Origin: Xanthoparmelia taractica
Taxonomy: Eukaryota; Ascomycota; Lecanoromycetes; Lecanorales; Parmeliaceae
Length of the DNA: 64,000 bases
Direction: 5' to 3'
Assembly (NCBI GenBank): GCA_033085395.1
Contig: JANQBS010000006.1
Location: forward strand, 186,001 to 250,000
Numbering within the stretch: position 1 is the first letter of the stretch; each line of letters opens with the position of its first letter. A program made the translations under genes and the position numbers. The notes under the pieces were generated by a model. The model was not told the origin of the DNA. It did not search any database and saw only the letters and a list, made by a program, of their open reading frames with translations. Shown here piece after piece: positions 33,245 to 43,011 of the stretch.

Positions 33245-36022
33245 ATGTCCAGGTTGTGCAGGCATGCATTGGCTGCAGCGGCATTTCTGCTGCTTGCCAT
33301 AAAAGCTTCCGGCTCGCAGACCGACGGGACTGCACCAATCAAAACAGGTACCTCTGTAACCTCTGTAGCTGGCCCGTCGACATGTCCTTCTCGAAGCATC
33401 AACTACATCACCCAGACTCTTCCACAGCAATGCTTTACAACAAGCTGGGCGAGCAAGCCGACAGCACCAGCTGTACCTACCGCTGAGATTTCCTCGACGG
33501 CGCACCCGTCCCTGCACGGCCCTACAAGTATACAAGATGCAAACAAAGTAACCTCTGAAATTCAAGGTAGCTCACAGTCAGCCCCTCCTGACTTGCCCAC
33601 GTTCGGGGGTAGCGCGACTTCCGCAGCAAGCCATCATCAGGGTACCGCTTCAGAATTGTCTGCTTCTCAAAATACGCAGCAAGCCAAGACAACGGTCGAA
33701 GTTGAGCAAGAGACCGAGTCTGACTCGCCCCTCGACAATGCCAACTTCCTGTCGTTTGAAGAGTGGAAGAGACAGAATCTAGCAAAAGCCGGGCAATCCG
33801 CAGAACATTTGAGTGCAAGGGCTGGAGGTAGCGCAGAACAAAGACGAAGGCCGGGAGGTATCAATAATGCATTGGACTCCTTTGGTGAGGACACGGAGAT
33901 TGAGATAGACTTTGGCGGGTTCGTCGACCCAGGCAACCCACCCCCCACAAAGTCTCCGCCAAATCACGGTACCGAGCAAGTTTGGCATGAAGAGCGCAGG
34001 GGTGACAGGTCAACGGATGAGCTATCAGGTCCTCGCAAGAGGGGGAAGGATGCCGGGAAGACTTGCAAGGAAAGGTCCAATTACGCATCTTTTGACTGCG
34101 CCTCCACTGTCTTGAAAACAAATCCCGAGTGCAAAGGTTCAAATGCTGTCCTCATGGAGAACAAAGATAGCTACATGCTCAATATCTGCTCAGCGAAGAA
34201 CAAATTCTTCATCGTCGAACTCTGCGATGATATCCTCATTGATACCGTGGTGCTCGCGAACTTCGAGTTCTTCAGCTCGATGTTCCGGACATTTCGCGTC
34301 AGTGTCTCGGATCGATATCCCGTGAAGCTTGATAAGTGGAAGGAACTCGGAACCTTTGAGGCAAGGAACAGTCGAGAAGTACAAGCTTTCCTAATCGAGA
34401 ATCCTTTGATCTGGGCAAGATATCTACGAGTCGAGTTTTTGGCGCACTTTGGTAATGAGTATTACTGTCCGGTCAGTCTGTTGAGGGTTCATGGTACGAC
34501 GATGATGGAGGAGTTCAACCACGATCTGAAAGGGTCCAGGAATGACGACGACTCGGACGGTGAAGCTGGCGATATCGAAGAAGGCGATTCGGTAGATTTG
34601 GTACCAGCAGACGTTGTTACCGCCGATGCATTGAAAGAAAAGGCCCGGGAGACCTCGGAAGCAGCCAATGCAACCTCGACTGGATATTTGAGTGCCACAA
34701 CAGTGACCTCCGTTGATGTACCATCGAGCGCAGCTTTTAATGTATCAGATGCCGTGGTATCGTCGAGTCCCAACCATTTGTGCTCGCCTGGCTTTACGAG
34801 CTACAATATCTCCATGGCTATGCAGATGGCAATTGCGCCAGCACCATCAGATAGTCAGTCAGTCTGCATTCCAACGGACGGACCGGATGATGCTATAACT
34901 CCTCCGCCACATTCAGTACACATTGGACAGACTGAGAGGATGTCTCAGACATCATCTGTTGCAGCGACTCAGACGCCCTCTCACGCAACCTTTTCCGCCG
35001 ACGCAAATTTTACTAGATCTCTAGAGTCTTCAACGACTGTTATCCCAGTTGCCTCTGACAGGAGTGTAATCCAGAACAACTCGGAATCAATGAGATCATC
35101 GAACCAGACGTCAGCGTCCAGCGGGAGAGCTCAATCGTCTTCGACCCAACCTGCCAACCCTAATCCTACTACGCAAGAGTCTTTCTTCAAATCCGTCCAC
35201 AAACGCCTGCAGCACCTCGAATCCAACTCCACACTCTCACTCCAATACATTGAAGAGCAGTCTCGCATTCTGCGCGACGCTTTCTCCAGAGTCGAAAAGC
35301 GACAACTAGGAAAAACAACTAGTTTTCTGGAAATCCTCAACACCACCGTCTTGACCGAGCTTCGTGATTTCCGCCACCAGTACGATCAGATCTGGCAATC
35401 CACCGTTCTCGAACTATCATCTCAACGCGAAAAATCTCAGCATGAGGTTCTCGCCCTCAGCGCCCGCCTCAGCCTCCTAGCAGACGAGATTGTCTTCCAG
35501 AAACGGATGGCAATCGTTCAGTTCGGCCTCATCCTACTGTGTCTGGGCCTCATCATCTTCTCCCGTCACAGCTCACAAGCTACCTACCTCGAGCTCCCAC
35601 CAATGGTGCAGAATGCCATCAACAAGTCTTCCGCAAACTTGTCCCGCCACGTTCCTCCTTTCGAGAGTCCACCTACTAGTCCCTCATCCACAAGACCTCC
35701 ATCGCGATATGGTCTCTTTCGCGGCCTGACACACGGCAGGAGCCCGTCGGAGGAGTCGCGGCTCGATGATAACGGACGAAAGAGCCCTGGTATCGAATAT
35801 TCGCCTCCAACGCCCACTTCTCTGCCTTCGTCTGCAGACCACCGGAACGCGGCTGGACGTGATGCCGATGAACAAAATTCGCGTGATTGCTCACCAGAGC
35901 CAGAGGAGAGCGCAGGGAAGCAGACGAAGAGCAGCCCTTCGACGCCGAGTAGGCAACGGGATGGACGGCGCGAGCTTGGGGAGAGGTCGTTGCTGCCACC
36001 AGGGACCGTCCAGGAGAATTAG
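33245..36022 (+). CDS. SUN-like ER membrane protein (Slp1/SUCO-like)
   Basis: Slp1-type SUN-domain proteins sit in the ER/nuclear envelope and protect folding of membrane proteins. Single exon, 925 residues. There is an N-terminal signal (HALAAAAFLLLAIKASGS), a Ser/Thr-rich luminal region, and the conserved FLSFEEWKRQNL motif. The SUN domain starts at YASFDCASTVLK and continues through NKDSYMLNICSAKNKFFIVE, FFSSMFRTFRVSVSDRYPV, WARYLRVEFLAHFGNEYYCP and SLLRVHGTTMMEEF. Next come a second Ser/Thr-rich segment, a predicted coiled coil (VHKRLQHLESNSTLSLQYIE through EILNTTVLTELRDFRHQYD), one transmembrane helix (FGLILLCLGLIIFS) and a Ser/Pro-rich tail. Domain order matches the Slp1/SUCO family exactly. 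Confidence 0.95.
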   Translation: MSRLCRHALAAAAFLLLAIKASGSQTDGTAPIKTGTSVTSVAGPSTCPSRSINYITQTLPQQCFTTSWASKPTAPAVPTAEISSTAHPSLHGPTSIQDANKVTSEIQGSSQSAPPDLPTFGGSATSAASHHQGTASELSASQNTQQAKTTVEVEQETESDSPLDNANFLSFEEWKRQNLAKAGQSAEHLSARAGGSAEQRRRPGGINNALDSFGEDTEIEIDFGGFVDPGNPPPTKSPPNHGTEQVWHEERRGDRSTDELSGPRKRGKDAGKTCKERSNYASFDCASTVLKTNPECKGSNAVLMENKDSYMLNICSAKNKFFIVELCDDILIDTVVLANFEFFSSMFRTFRVSVSDRYPVKLDKWKELGTFEARNSREVQAFLIENPLIWARYLRVEFLAHFGNEYYCPVSLLRVHGTTMMEEFNHDLKGSRNDDDSDGEAGDIEEGDSVDLVPADVVTADALKEKARETSEAANATSTGYLSATTVTSVDVPSSAAFNVSDAVVSSSPNHLCSPGFTSYNISMAMQMAIAPAPSDSQSVCIPTDGPDDAITPPPHSVHIGQTERMSQTSSVAATQTPSHATFSADANFTRSLESSTTVIPVASDRSVIQNNSESMRSSNQTSASSGRAQSSSTQPANPNPTTQESFFKSVHKRLQHLESNSTLSLQYIEEQSRILRDAFSRVEKRQLGKTTSFLEILNTTVLTELRDFRHQYDQIWQSTVLELSSQREKSQHEVLALSARLSLLADEIVFQKRMAIVQFGLILLCLGLIIFSRHSSQATYLELPPMVQNAINKSSANLSRHVPPFESPPTSPSSTRPPSRYGLFRGLTHGRSPSEESRLDDNGRKSPGIEYSPPTPTSLPSSADHRNAAGRDADEQNSRDCSPEPEESAGKQTKSSPSTPSRQRDGRRELGERSLLPPGTVQEN

Positions 36023-36670
36023 CTAGGTGATGGCTACGTTTTTTACGGGGTACGACTGGATATGCGAATTAAGCAGAGGCGTTGGGGTTGCTTTTGGACT
36101 TTTGATCTGTAGATACAGCATGGCATGGCATAGCGAAGGCGTTGGTGCTTTTCTGCGAAACGGTTGGGGCTTCTCTGGGATTTTGAATAGAGCATTTCAT
36201 ATGAAAGGCTATACTAGATTTCAACGCAAGCAACATATTGTGCTTCCACTGGGTATACAATCATACCCACAGTGTTTGTCCACAATTGACGACCAGAGCG
36301 TGGCATCTAAATAGGAGCATACAATCTTTCTATTGCCTAGGGGAAACTGTGGCTGCCCATGGGAAGAGACATTGAGTGAGCGCGTTTTCCTGCGCCTTGC
36401 TGCTCCTCTGTTTTCTCAAAGTTTGCCGGCCCATCAGCTCGTGGCGATCAATTCACATTGGACGAATAGTGCACGTCAGAGTCACGTTTTTTTTTTCTTG
36501 GTGTGATTGGGCCTATGTACATTTGGACGAGGCAATTGACGAAACAGAAGAGTGCGCCGAAAGCACGTAGTGTTGCTAATGAAATCCCCGAACATATCTC
36601 GGTTATCTACAAACCCGGGTTCCATCACAGCGTCTCCCTTTGCACCATCATACATCCCCTTCGACACAGT
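36023..36670. other. Intergenic between convergent genes
   Basis: Contains both 3' UTRs. A T run (36487-36497) is the only simple feature. No gene is supported. Confidence 0.45.
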
Positions 36671-38299
36671 TCACAGCGCCCCCCCCAACACCTTGACCAA
36701 CCACATCGCAACCCGGACCCTCCACCCGGCTCTCCTATCCTCCGTCTCGAGATCTTCCTCCCTGACACGGCTCGTGTGGCTCATCAACAGCTCTTCTTCC
36801 CTCTTCAGTTTCCGCATCAGCGCTTCGTCCTTCGTCACCACCACGGCGCCGACTTCCAGGTCCAGGCCGTAGCTACGGGTGGTGTAATTGGAGGATCCGA
36901 TTAGAGTTATGCTTGGACCTGCTGGGGCGCTCTTGTCCTTGTCCCTCTTCAAGCCGGTGGTGGTGAGGCCTGATGAAGGCTTGTTGGAGGTACCCGAGGC
37001 AGTCTCCTGTCGTTGTAGATCTGGTTGTAGAGTCACCCATAGCCCCTTTGCGTGGTACGTCCATCCGTTTGGCTGCCCCACGATCCCACGCTGCCATTCT
37101 CGCAGCTGGATATTCGCGCTGCGTGCGGCTTGCAAGAACCGGAGCGAGAGATGCGTATATGCTGGGGGCAGAAGGCCCGAAATGCCTTTGGAGCCAAAGA
37201 AGCCATTGGCGTATGGCGAAGCGGTCAAGATGGAGCCTGGGGCAGACTTGGGGAGAGATGATGCGGCCAGAAGTGAGGAGGTGATCATGGGATGAGGATT
37301 GAAGTAACCTGCTGTGAATGTGTAGGAGCTGATGCGACGAGCGAGGAGGGCCGTGAATGCAGGTAGCTCGGTGTTGATGGTTGGAGGATGGCATATGACA
37401 GGGTAGACGAATGTGGATGTTGTGGGGGGTGATGGTGAGGAGGGTGGTTTTACAAATGGCAGGAGCTGGGAGGTCGCTGCCTCGATATGGCGTTTTGGGG
37501 CCTCAAGAGGGTTCGGAGCTGGATTGGATGCTGGCCACTCTAGGGTGTGTTTGGACGGTCCATCGCTCAGCTGCAGGAGGAAGCTGATACTGCAGACGGC
37601 AAAGTGAAGACGACCGAAGTAGTCAGAAACTCTCTTAGATCTGAAGACATGATACCGGTCCTGTCGATTTGTAAAATAGTCATTCGAGAGGTTTGCTCCA
37701 GAGAGTATTACTTCATCGTCAATCCCGTACAGCTTGATATGCTGCAATCCCCAACCCTCGTTGATGCGCTTCGGTAGCAACGCTTTGCGCAGTCCCGTCA
37801 AGTTGGGCGTATGGTACATGCGGACTTCGACGCGGTCTGGGAACTCCGCAACCAGGGAAGCCAAGAGTGAAGCACATGAGGGTTTGGGGGCCTCTCGGGT
37901 ACCACGCAATGCATCTGTGAGAATGGAGATCTTGAGATCTGGGCCGTTGTGCAACAAAGCATCCCGTATAGTCGAAATGAGCTCATGCTCGGTCTTGCCA
38001 ACATAGAGCGTCGAGAGATATATCCTCCTCTTTGCACTCTGTATCTTGGCTTTCAGACTCTCGTAGAAGTCCTTTGGTCCATCAAGGATCTCAAGCTGAT
38101 CAGCATTGATATCGATCCTTGGGGAGAGACGGTCCAGATCCGAAGTGAGAGCTGTCAGAGATGACACATGGGTATGTGGTTGAGGCGAGCCCAGTGGGGC
38201 AGCAGTAGACTGTGCTCTCAGGCGGAGCTGCCACGGCAATGGTCTTGTTGGAGATGGTAGCCATGGACGTGGGTTCGCATGAATCCGCCGTACGAGCAT
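36671..38299 (-). CDS. PGS1: Mitochondrial phosphatidylglycerophosphate synthase
   Basis: Transfers phosphatidyl from CDP-diacylglycerol to glycerol-3-phosphate, the committed step to cardiolipin, at the mitochondrial inner membrane. One exon, 542 residues. The Arg-rich, acid-free N-terminus (MLVRRIHANPRPWLP..RLRAQS) looks like a presequence. The PLD-superfamily HKD motifs of the eukaryotic type are present. The first is HIKLYGID (His187, Lys189, Asp194) followed by VILSGANLSNDYFTNRQDRY. The second is YHAKGLW with downstream LIGSSNYTTRSYGLDLE. RRIYLSTLYVGKTEHEL and DLKISILTDALRGTRE also match the family. It is convergent with the Slp1-like gene. Confidence 0.95.
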   Translation of the reverse strand: MLVRRIHANPRPWLPSPTRPLPWQLRLRAQSTAAPLGSPQPHTHVSSLTALTSDLDRLSPRIDINADQLEILDGPKDFYESLKAKIQSAKRRIYLSTLYVGKTEHELISTIRDALLHNGPDLKISILTDALRGTREAPKPSCASLLASLVAEFPDRVEVRMYHTPNLTGLRKALLPKRINEGWGLQHIKLYGIDDEVILSGANLSNDYFTNRQDRYHVFRSKRVSDYFGRLHFAVCSISFLLQLSDGPSKHTLEWPASNPAPNPLEAPKRHIEAATSQLLPFVKPPSSPSPPTTSTFVYPVICHPPTINTELPAFTALLARRISSYTFTAGYFNPHPMITSSLLAASSLPKSAPGSILTASPYANGFFGSKGISGLLPPAYTHLSLRFLQAARSANIQLREWQRGIVGQPNGWTYHAKGLWVTLQPDLQRQETASGTSNKPSSGLTTTGLKRDKDKSAPAGPSITLIGSSNYTTRSYGLDLEVGAVVVTKDEALMRKLKREEELLMSHTSRVREEDLETEDRRAGWRVRVAMWLVKVLGGAL

Positions 38300-38547
38300 C
38301 TATCCGATGCTTGAATTCAAGACGCCCGACCGTTCATGTTTTCAATCGCCCAATGACTATGTGTATGTTGCAAATTGTTGTGTACTTTGTCTTGAGGTTG
38401 CATCTTAGGACGGCAATGATTTTGACTACAATGCTCGGCATTCGGCTCAGCAAACACCTATCTATCTCTTTGACTATATCTACAAACCCCCCATTGCTCA
38501 AGCTCATCCCTTGAAAAGTGTCAAGACCTCACTATGCTTCTTGTTGC

Positions 38548-39441
38548 CATCATGCCACGCTCGTGTTCGCGGTAGTTAAATATCCATACGAAATTCCCCC
38601 CTGCGAAGCTAAGAAAGTTGGACCTTCGACGTCATTCCTGTATCGCAAAACATCTATGTGCATCTGCGGTAGACCCTGCTCAGAAATTCCGAAATGCTGA
38701 GCAGCGTCGAAAATGGCCACAAGATCGTATTGAATATCAGAGAACGTGAAATCCCAGTTCGGGGCATCGACTTTGACCAAATCCAGCGAAAAGACTGTCG
38801 GCCCACCAGGGAAATTGACAAGGTATCTGCATTGATACCGCCCGTCCGGGTAGGCTTCATGTGCCCAGAAGTTTTGATTGGCAATGGCGTCAAAGAGATC
38901 AGCAAGACAATTGAACAAGAACGATGATATATAAAAGATCTGCATGTGGGGCTATGCACAGTTCAGAGTCAGCATTGCTTCTTCAAGCAAAGAACAGACT
39001 GATAAGATAGGCCTCATGAGCGAAAAATGCCTTTGCTCGCATAACGCTTCCGACAACTCAGGTCCTGGTTCCTGTAGGAAATTTACGAACCTCGGTATAG
39101 GAAGACAGGCGGTAAAGCCCGTGGTGACCATCTTCAAACGTCATTCATTTTGAAAAGGGAAGATGTGGTGCGAAACGTACGATATTCCCAAGGATCCGGT
39201 GGTTGGGAGAGTTGCAATCTTGTTGGCCTAGGGCATGTATGAGTGGTGTTCCTTGTATCGATAATGAATAAGATGCATACTCTAGAAGTGACGGCAATGT
39301 CGTGAGATCGCGTTGATATGGTAGCGAGGGTGCATGGGGGGGTCTCGATTGACCGTGGTTACCATCGTGGAGTGTTGAGATAGTATTACCGGCACAAAAA
39401 AAGAGGGCAAGAACTGCCAGGACTTCTGATGTATAGTGCAT
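38548..39441 (-). CDS. Hypothetical secreted protein (model incomplete)
   Basis: Unrecognised. An ATG at 39441 opens with a good signal peptide (MHYTSEVLAVLALFFCAG). The frame runs to a GTACGT donor near 39184. A later exon starts after ATAG near 38950 and encodes PHMQIFYISSFLF, then AYPDGRYQCRYLVNFPGG, VFSLDLVKVDAPNWDFTFSD and a stop at 38550-38548. The exons between (about 39150-38950) are not resolved; a middle frame LPRFVNFLQEPGPELSEALC is plausible. I infer one spliced gene because signal peptide and C-terminal block lie on one strand with splice signals facing each other. They could be two unrelated fragments. Confidence 0.4.
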
Positions 39442-39753
39442 CCTGTTGACTGATGACCATTAGAGATAGCGAATGAACAAAGTGAGAGGCCGTCTGAGGT
39501 CTTTGAAATGCAGTCCCGAGTAAAATCGTTAGAAGCGCCTGATCTAGCATCTCCGGTAGCCAAATCATGCCAACCGCTTCGGACTCTTGCGCCATTGCCC
39601 CACTTCATCCAACTCCGACTGTATGATTGATTGAAACCCAAACGTGGCTGTTGATAAATGGATGTGATTGAGTCGGACTTCTTGAAGTGGGTAAGTGATG
39701 TAGGCGACGTAAGTGTTGAATCCGACCGGATTAGTACGAAGAGACAGTTCTCT
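39442..39753. other. Intergenic region
   Basis: Short spacer between two minus-strand genes. Overlapping frames (39282-39641) are shadows. Nothing else is seen. Confidence 0.4.
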
Positions 39754-41763
39754 TCAAATTGTCGTCTTCGAAGCGCTGGCGTCTAATCTCTTCTCGAAAA
39801 GCATTATTGCTTCCTCCTTGGTAAGGCTAGAATTCGCGTCAGCTGCCATCTGGTGTATTGAATCATAGGAGCTAACTTCATCCGAGAAGGCGTCCTGGCC
39901 ACCGCGGTTGTACTCGTCAAGTTGGATGGCACCATCCTTTTCTAGTCTCCCTTTCCTACGAGCTCTTCTCACCATATAATCTCTCGAGTGGCCTCTGACT
40001 TCGCTCCATGTGTGCTTTTTCATCCCACACCAAAGTCCAAGAATGATGAGGATCACCGCAACGATTCTGATGGTATTCACGAGTCAGTAATTCCTCTCTG
40101 CGGACTAACATTGGAATCATATAAAAAGTGCTCTGGATACGAGATTCCCGAAACATGTCTCGGGACTTCGAAAGACGTTCGAACGAGGATACTTGGGCAG
40201 GGGAAAGTCCTACGCAATCGGTAATCCTATTTCCAACCCATATTTCGAGGCTATCTTTGGAATCAACACCGGCGGAAGACTTTTGGGATCAACAGTCTGT
40301 CGGATATTTCGGGGTCAGCACTACTCCATCAAAATTTGAAGGGAGTCAGAAGACAGGTTTTTCGGTGGAAATGCCTTGCGACTCGAGGAGAATCGAATAT
40401 CAAGGTTAAATTGAAAGAAATAAGCTGTACCAAGCTGATCATAGGACCCGGTTTTGTTATATTCTGACCTCCAGCTGGTGTGCTAGAGAAACATTTGCGA
40501 TTCAGCATTGGCTGTCAAGGTGGGCTTTCCAGCTCTCAGGATTGGCTTGGGAGCAAAACGTACGAGATCAACGAGAAGGTGAGATTCTGGCCTGTTCCAG
40601 AGTTAGCTTCCCATCTCAGTGGCAAAGGACGAAGTAGCAAAAGCCGGGGAATTCAAGAGAAATCTAATTTCGCAAAGTGTGTTCTTGATTCGGAGAGTAG
40701 GCGATACAGGAACCATTTGCTGCATATTTATACACACCTAACGTAGTGTCATTGCCGGAAACCCCTAGTAGCCAAGCCTTGTCTAGGTACACGTTGACGT
40801 AGCCTCGTACATTCGCTACGTTAGGGGATGACCACGCGAGTTGTTGATCTGCTGTAATATAGGTCAATTCGACTATGGTCGTAGCATTGTCTGGGAAAAG
40901 GGTTGGGTTCCATGTCACTGGTAATCATAAGCTTCTGTGATATCAATGAGTCCTTCCTACATGCCTCCGTATGTGTAGCCGGTAAAGAGATTTTGACCAT
41001 GAATAGGAGAGCAGAATGGTCCATTGTCGGGCTCGGTACCATTGATTCTGCAAGCCGTCAATTCGTTGTGTGGGATTCCGGGAACCGTAGCATTGGCTGT
41101 CGCAAGATCTTTGAAATTACCGTCAGCGTTCCTATCTCATAATTGAGTAACACGGATTTCCCAGGAGTATGGGGTAGCCCAAGCAAACGTTTTGCAGCCT
41201 AAACTTGGGTCTTTTGGGAAAGAACTATTGGGGAAATAGACTCACAGGCAGAAGCAGTCAACGTAGAAGTCTGCGTCTGGCCATCCAAAACTGTGATATG
41301 CGTAGCGTTCACACCTGGATTGTAACGATTAGCAAGCATGGTTTACTGCTTTTTGAGAAAGACCAGATACCAGGCGCTGTGTATGCTGTTGATTCGGTCT
41401 TGGTAAATGCTGGAATGCTGTGAATTTGAATCACAGTGATAGGTCCATCAGTGGCCGAAGGCGCGGCCAGAGGGTTATCTAAATAGCTAGAAGAGGGTGA
41501 TAAAGGAACAGAGGTTGTCGCCGCGGCGCTTGAAGCAGGCGCATTGGAAGTAGAGGATGTGGGAGATGTTGCTGTGGTTCGAGAAGATGGTTTCTTAGCC
41601 AATTGTACGGAATCCTGAGGAATGCCCAGAGTGCCCAGAGTGCCCGGTGCGCCCAGCACGCCCAGCGATGGATCCACTCACTGTCATTACTATCCTGTCG
41701 CCGTGCTAACGGTCCCGCAAATGCTTGTTTTGCGAAACCGAGAGCTCTGTTATACAATTGCAT
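39754..41763 (-). CDS. Probable single-pass membrane glycoprotein (exons approximate)
   Basis: Unnamed fungal family as far as I can tell. The recoverable parts in order are as follows. MQLYNRALGFAKQAFAGPLARRQD starts at 41763. Next is a Ser/Thr/Ala-rich stretch, then PITVIQIHSIPAFTKTESTA. A join at an intron ending CAATCCAG gives PG|VNATHITVLDGQTQTST. CKTFAWATPYSWEI follows, then ELTACRINGTEPDNGPFC. A segment VTWNPTLFPDNATTIVELTY, GYVNVYLDKAWLLG and SGNDTTL resembles a beta-rich extracellular domain. A C-terminal helix RIVAVILIILGLWCG is followed by a basic/acidic cytoplasmic tail to the stop at 39754. N-glycosylation sequons (NAT, NGT, NDT) are frequent. The segment 40100-40650 and the first junction near 41610-41690 could not be joined in frame. 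Confidence 0.5.
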
Positions 41764-42043
41764 CTCTCCTCGCCGGTTGGCCAATTGTTAAAGTTGAAAG
41801 GAGATCCTAGGTTTTCATATACAAATCGAAATGCTCAGCACCTTCAGAATGTGTTGTGAAATAAAAGATATAATACAATGGGAGATGAAAAGTCTCACCC
41901 AAATATGGCTCACTCATTATCGCCGCCTGGCTATATCCGTGGCCTTAGCCGGCCAGACGCTAGGAGCATCATTGGATTCCTTCCGGTTCACTTTCGCTTT
42001 CAATCCAAGGTGCTTCATCCTGACCCCTCACACACTTGACAAA
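41764..42043. promoter_or_regulatory. Divergent intergenic region upstream of NDUFA12
   Basis: 280 bp between the membrane-protein gene (minus) and the NDUFA12 gene (plus). It must contain both promoters. No distinct motif can be assigned. Confidence 0.35.
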
Positions 42044-42706
42044 ATGTCGACAATCCTGCGCACTCTGCGGAATCTCCGCAAGATAGGCATAAAAGAATAC
42101 GCCCACCAGATGCAGTTCATTGGAGACACAAAAGCTGGCACCTACATCGCAACGGACAGATACGGCAACAAATACTACGAGAACCAAGACCAAGAGCTGC
42201 CTTGTCTGTCCCTCCCTCCCTCCCTCCCTCCGCCTCCTTCTCCTTCGACTCCCCACAACAAAATTTGTACCCTCGCTGACTGAAGCAACAAGTACGAACA
42301 AGATGGGTAGACTACAAGCAATATGAATACGACCCCTCGCAGATTGAGCCAGGGTGGCACGCCTGGATGTCGTATATGGTGGACAAGCCACCGACCGAGG
42401 ATCCGGTGCTGAAAGCAGGGCAGAGGAGTTGGGAACTACCGGAGCATAGGCCGAATTTAACCGCGAGTAGGGCGGCATACAAGACATATTCGACGTAAGT
42501 CTTGCTCTTTATGATGAGTCATGAAGCCTGTAGAGGGGGGTATGATGGTTGGAAAGGTGGATTAAGATGGAGACTGGGTCAGCGGACCCGGCTTGGAAGA
42601 TACCAAGGCTGGGGGCTTCTTAAGATGTAATCGTGTGCTGACGCCTTCTATACATAGGACGAAGCCTAAGATAGACGCTTGGGAGCCTGTGGCGAAGCCA
42701 AGGTAG
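42044..42706 (+). CDS. Complex I subunit NDUFA12 (13.4-kDa / B17.2 homologue)
   Basis: Accessory subunit of mitochondrial NADH:ubiquinone oxidoreductase. Three exons: 42044-42203, 42293-42494, 42658-42706 (136 residues). The family block is intact: DTKAGTYIATDRYGNKYYEN, then after the first intron ELP|LRTRWVDYKQYEYDPSQ, IEPGWHAWMSYMVDKPPTED, and after the second KPKIDAWEPVAKPR. Intron 1 begins in a CCCT microsatellite (about 42208-42232). There is no cleaved presequence in the usual sense; the basic N-terminus (TLRNLRKIGIKEY) fits the family. Confidence 0.96.
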
Positions 42707-43011
42707 CAGTATCAACGGACCGCAAGCTCAAAATATGGACAAGTGTAGATAGAGGACAGGGCGTTAAAGAGCATATGAAGAACGATTGGCCAAAGTGTAC
42801 AATGTCACAATCGCTCCAAATCAAGGAGTACTTGATTATCCAATTCATGCCTCAATACAAAAAATGTATGGAGCTGTATATAGCTGCCTATGGACGGTTA
42901 TGAGTAAGTACATTGGTAGAAGATGAAATATGTACATTCGGGACCGGCCCCTGCCTCACCAAATCAATACCGCCGGGCGGTTTTGCTCTTTGCACTGCAA
43001 AACAGGCCCGC
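42707..43011. other. Intergenic between convergent genes
   Basis: About 305 bp, no gene. It contains both 3' UTRs; AT-rich in the middle. Confidence 0.4.

Noticed and set aside
36503..37295. Plus-strand frames up to 135 codons over PGS1
   Set aside because: Antisense shadows of a gene whose HKD motifs fix the minus strand.
41479..41784. Trp/Ala-rich 101-codon minus-strand frame
   Set aside because: It runs through the low-complexity GGGCACTCT repeat next to the membrane-protein gene in the wrong frame for the family-like downstream sequence.
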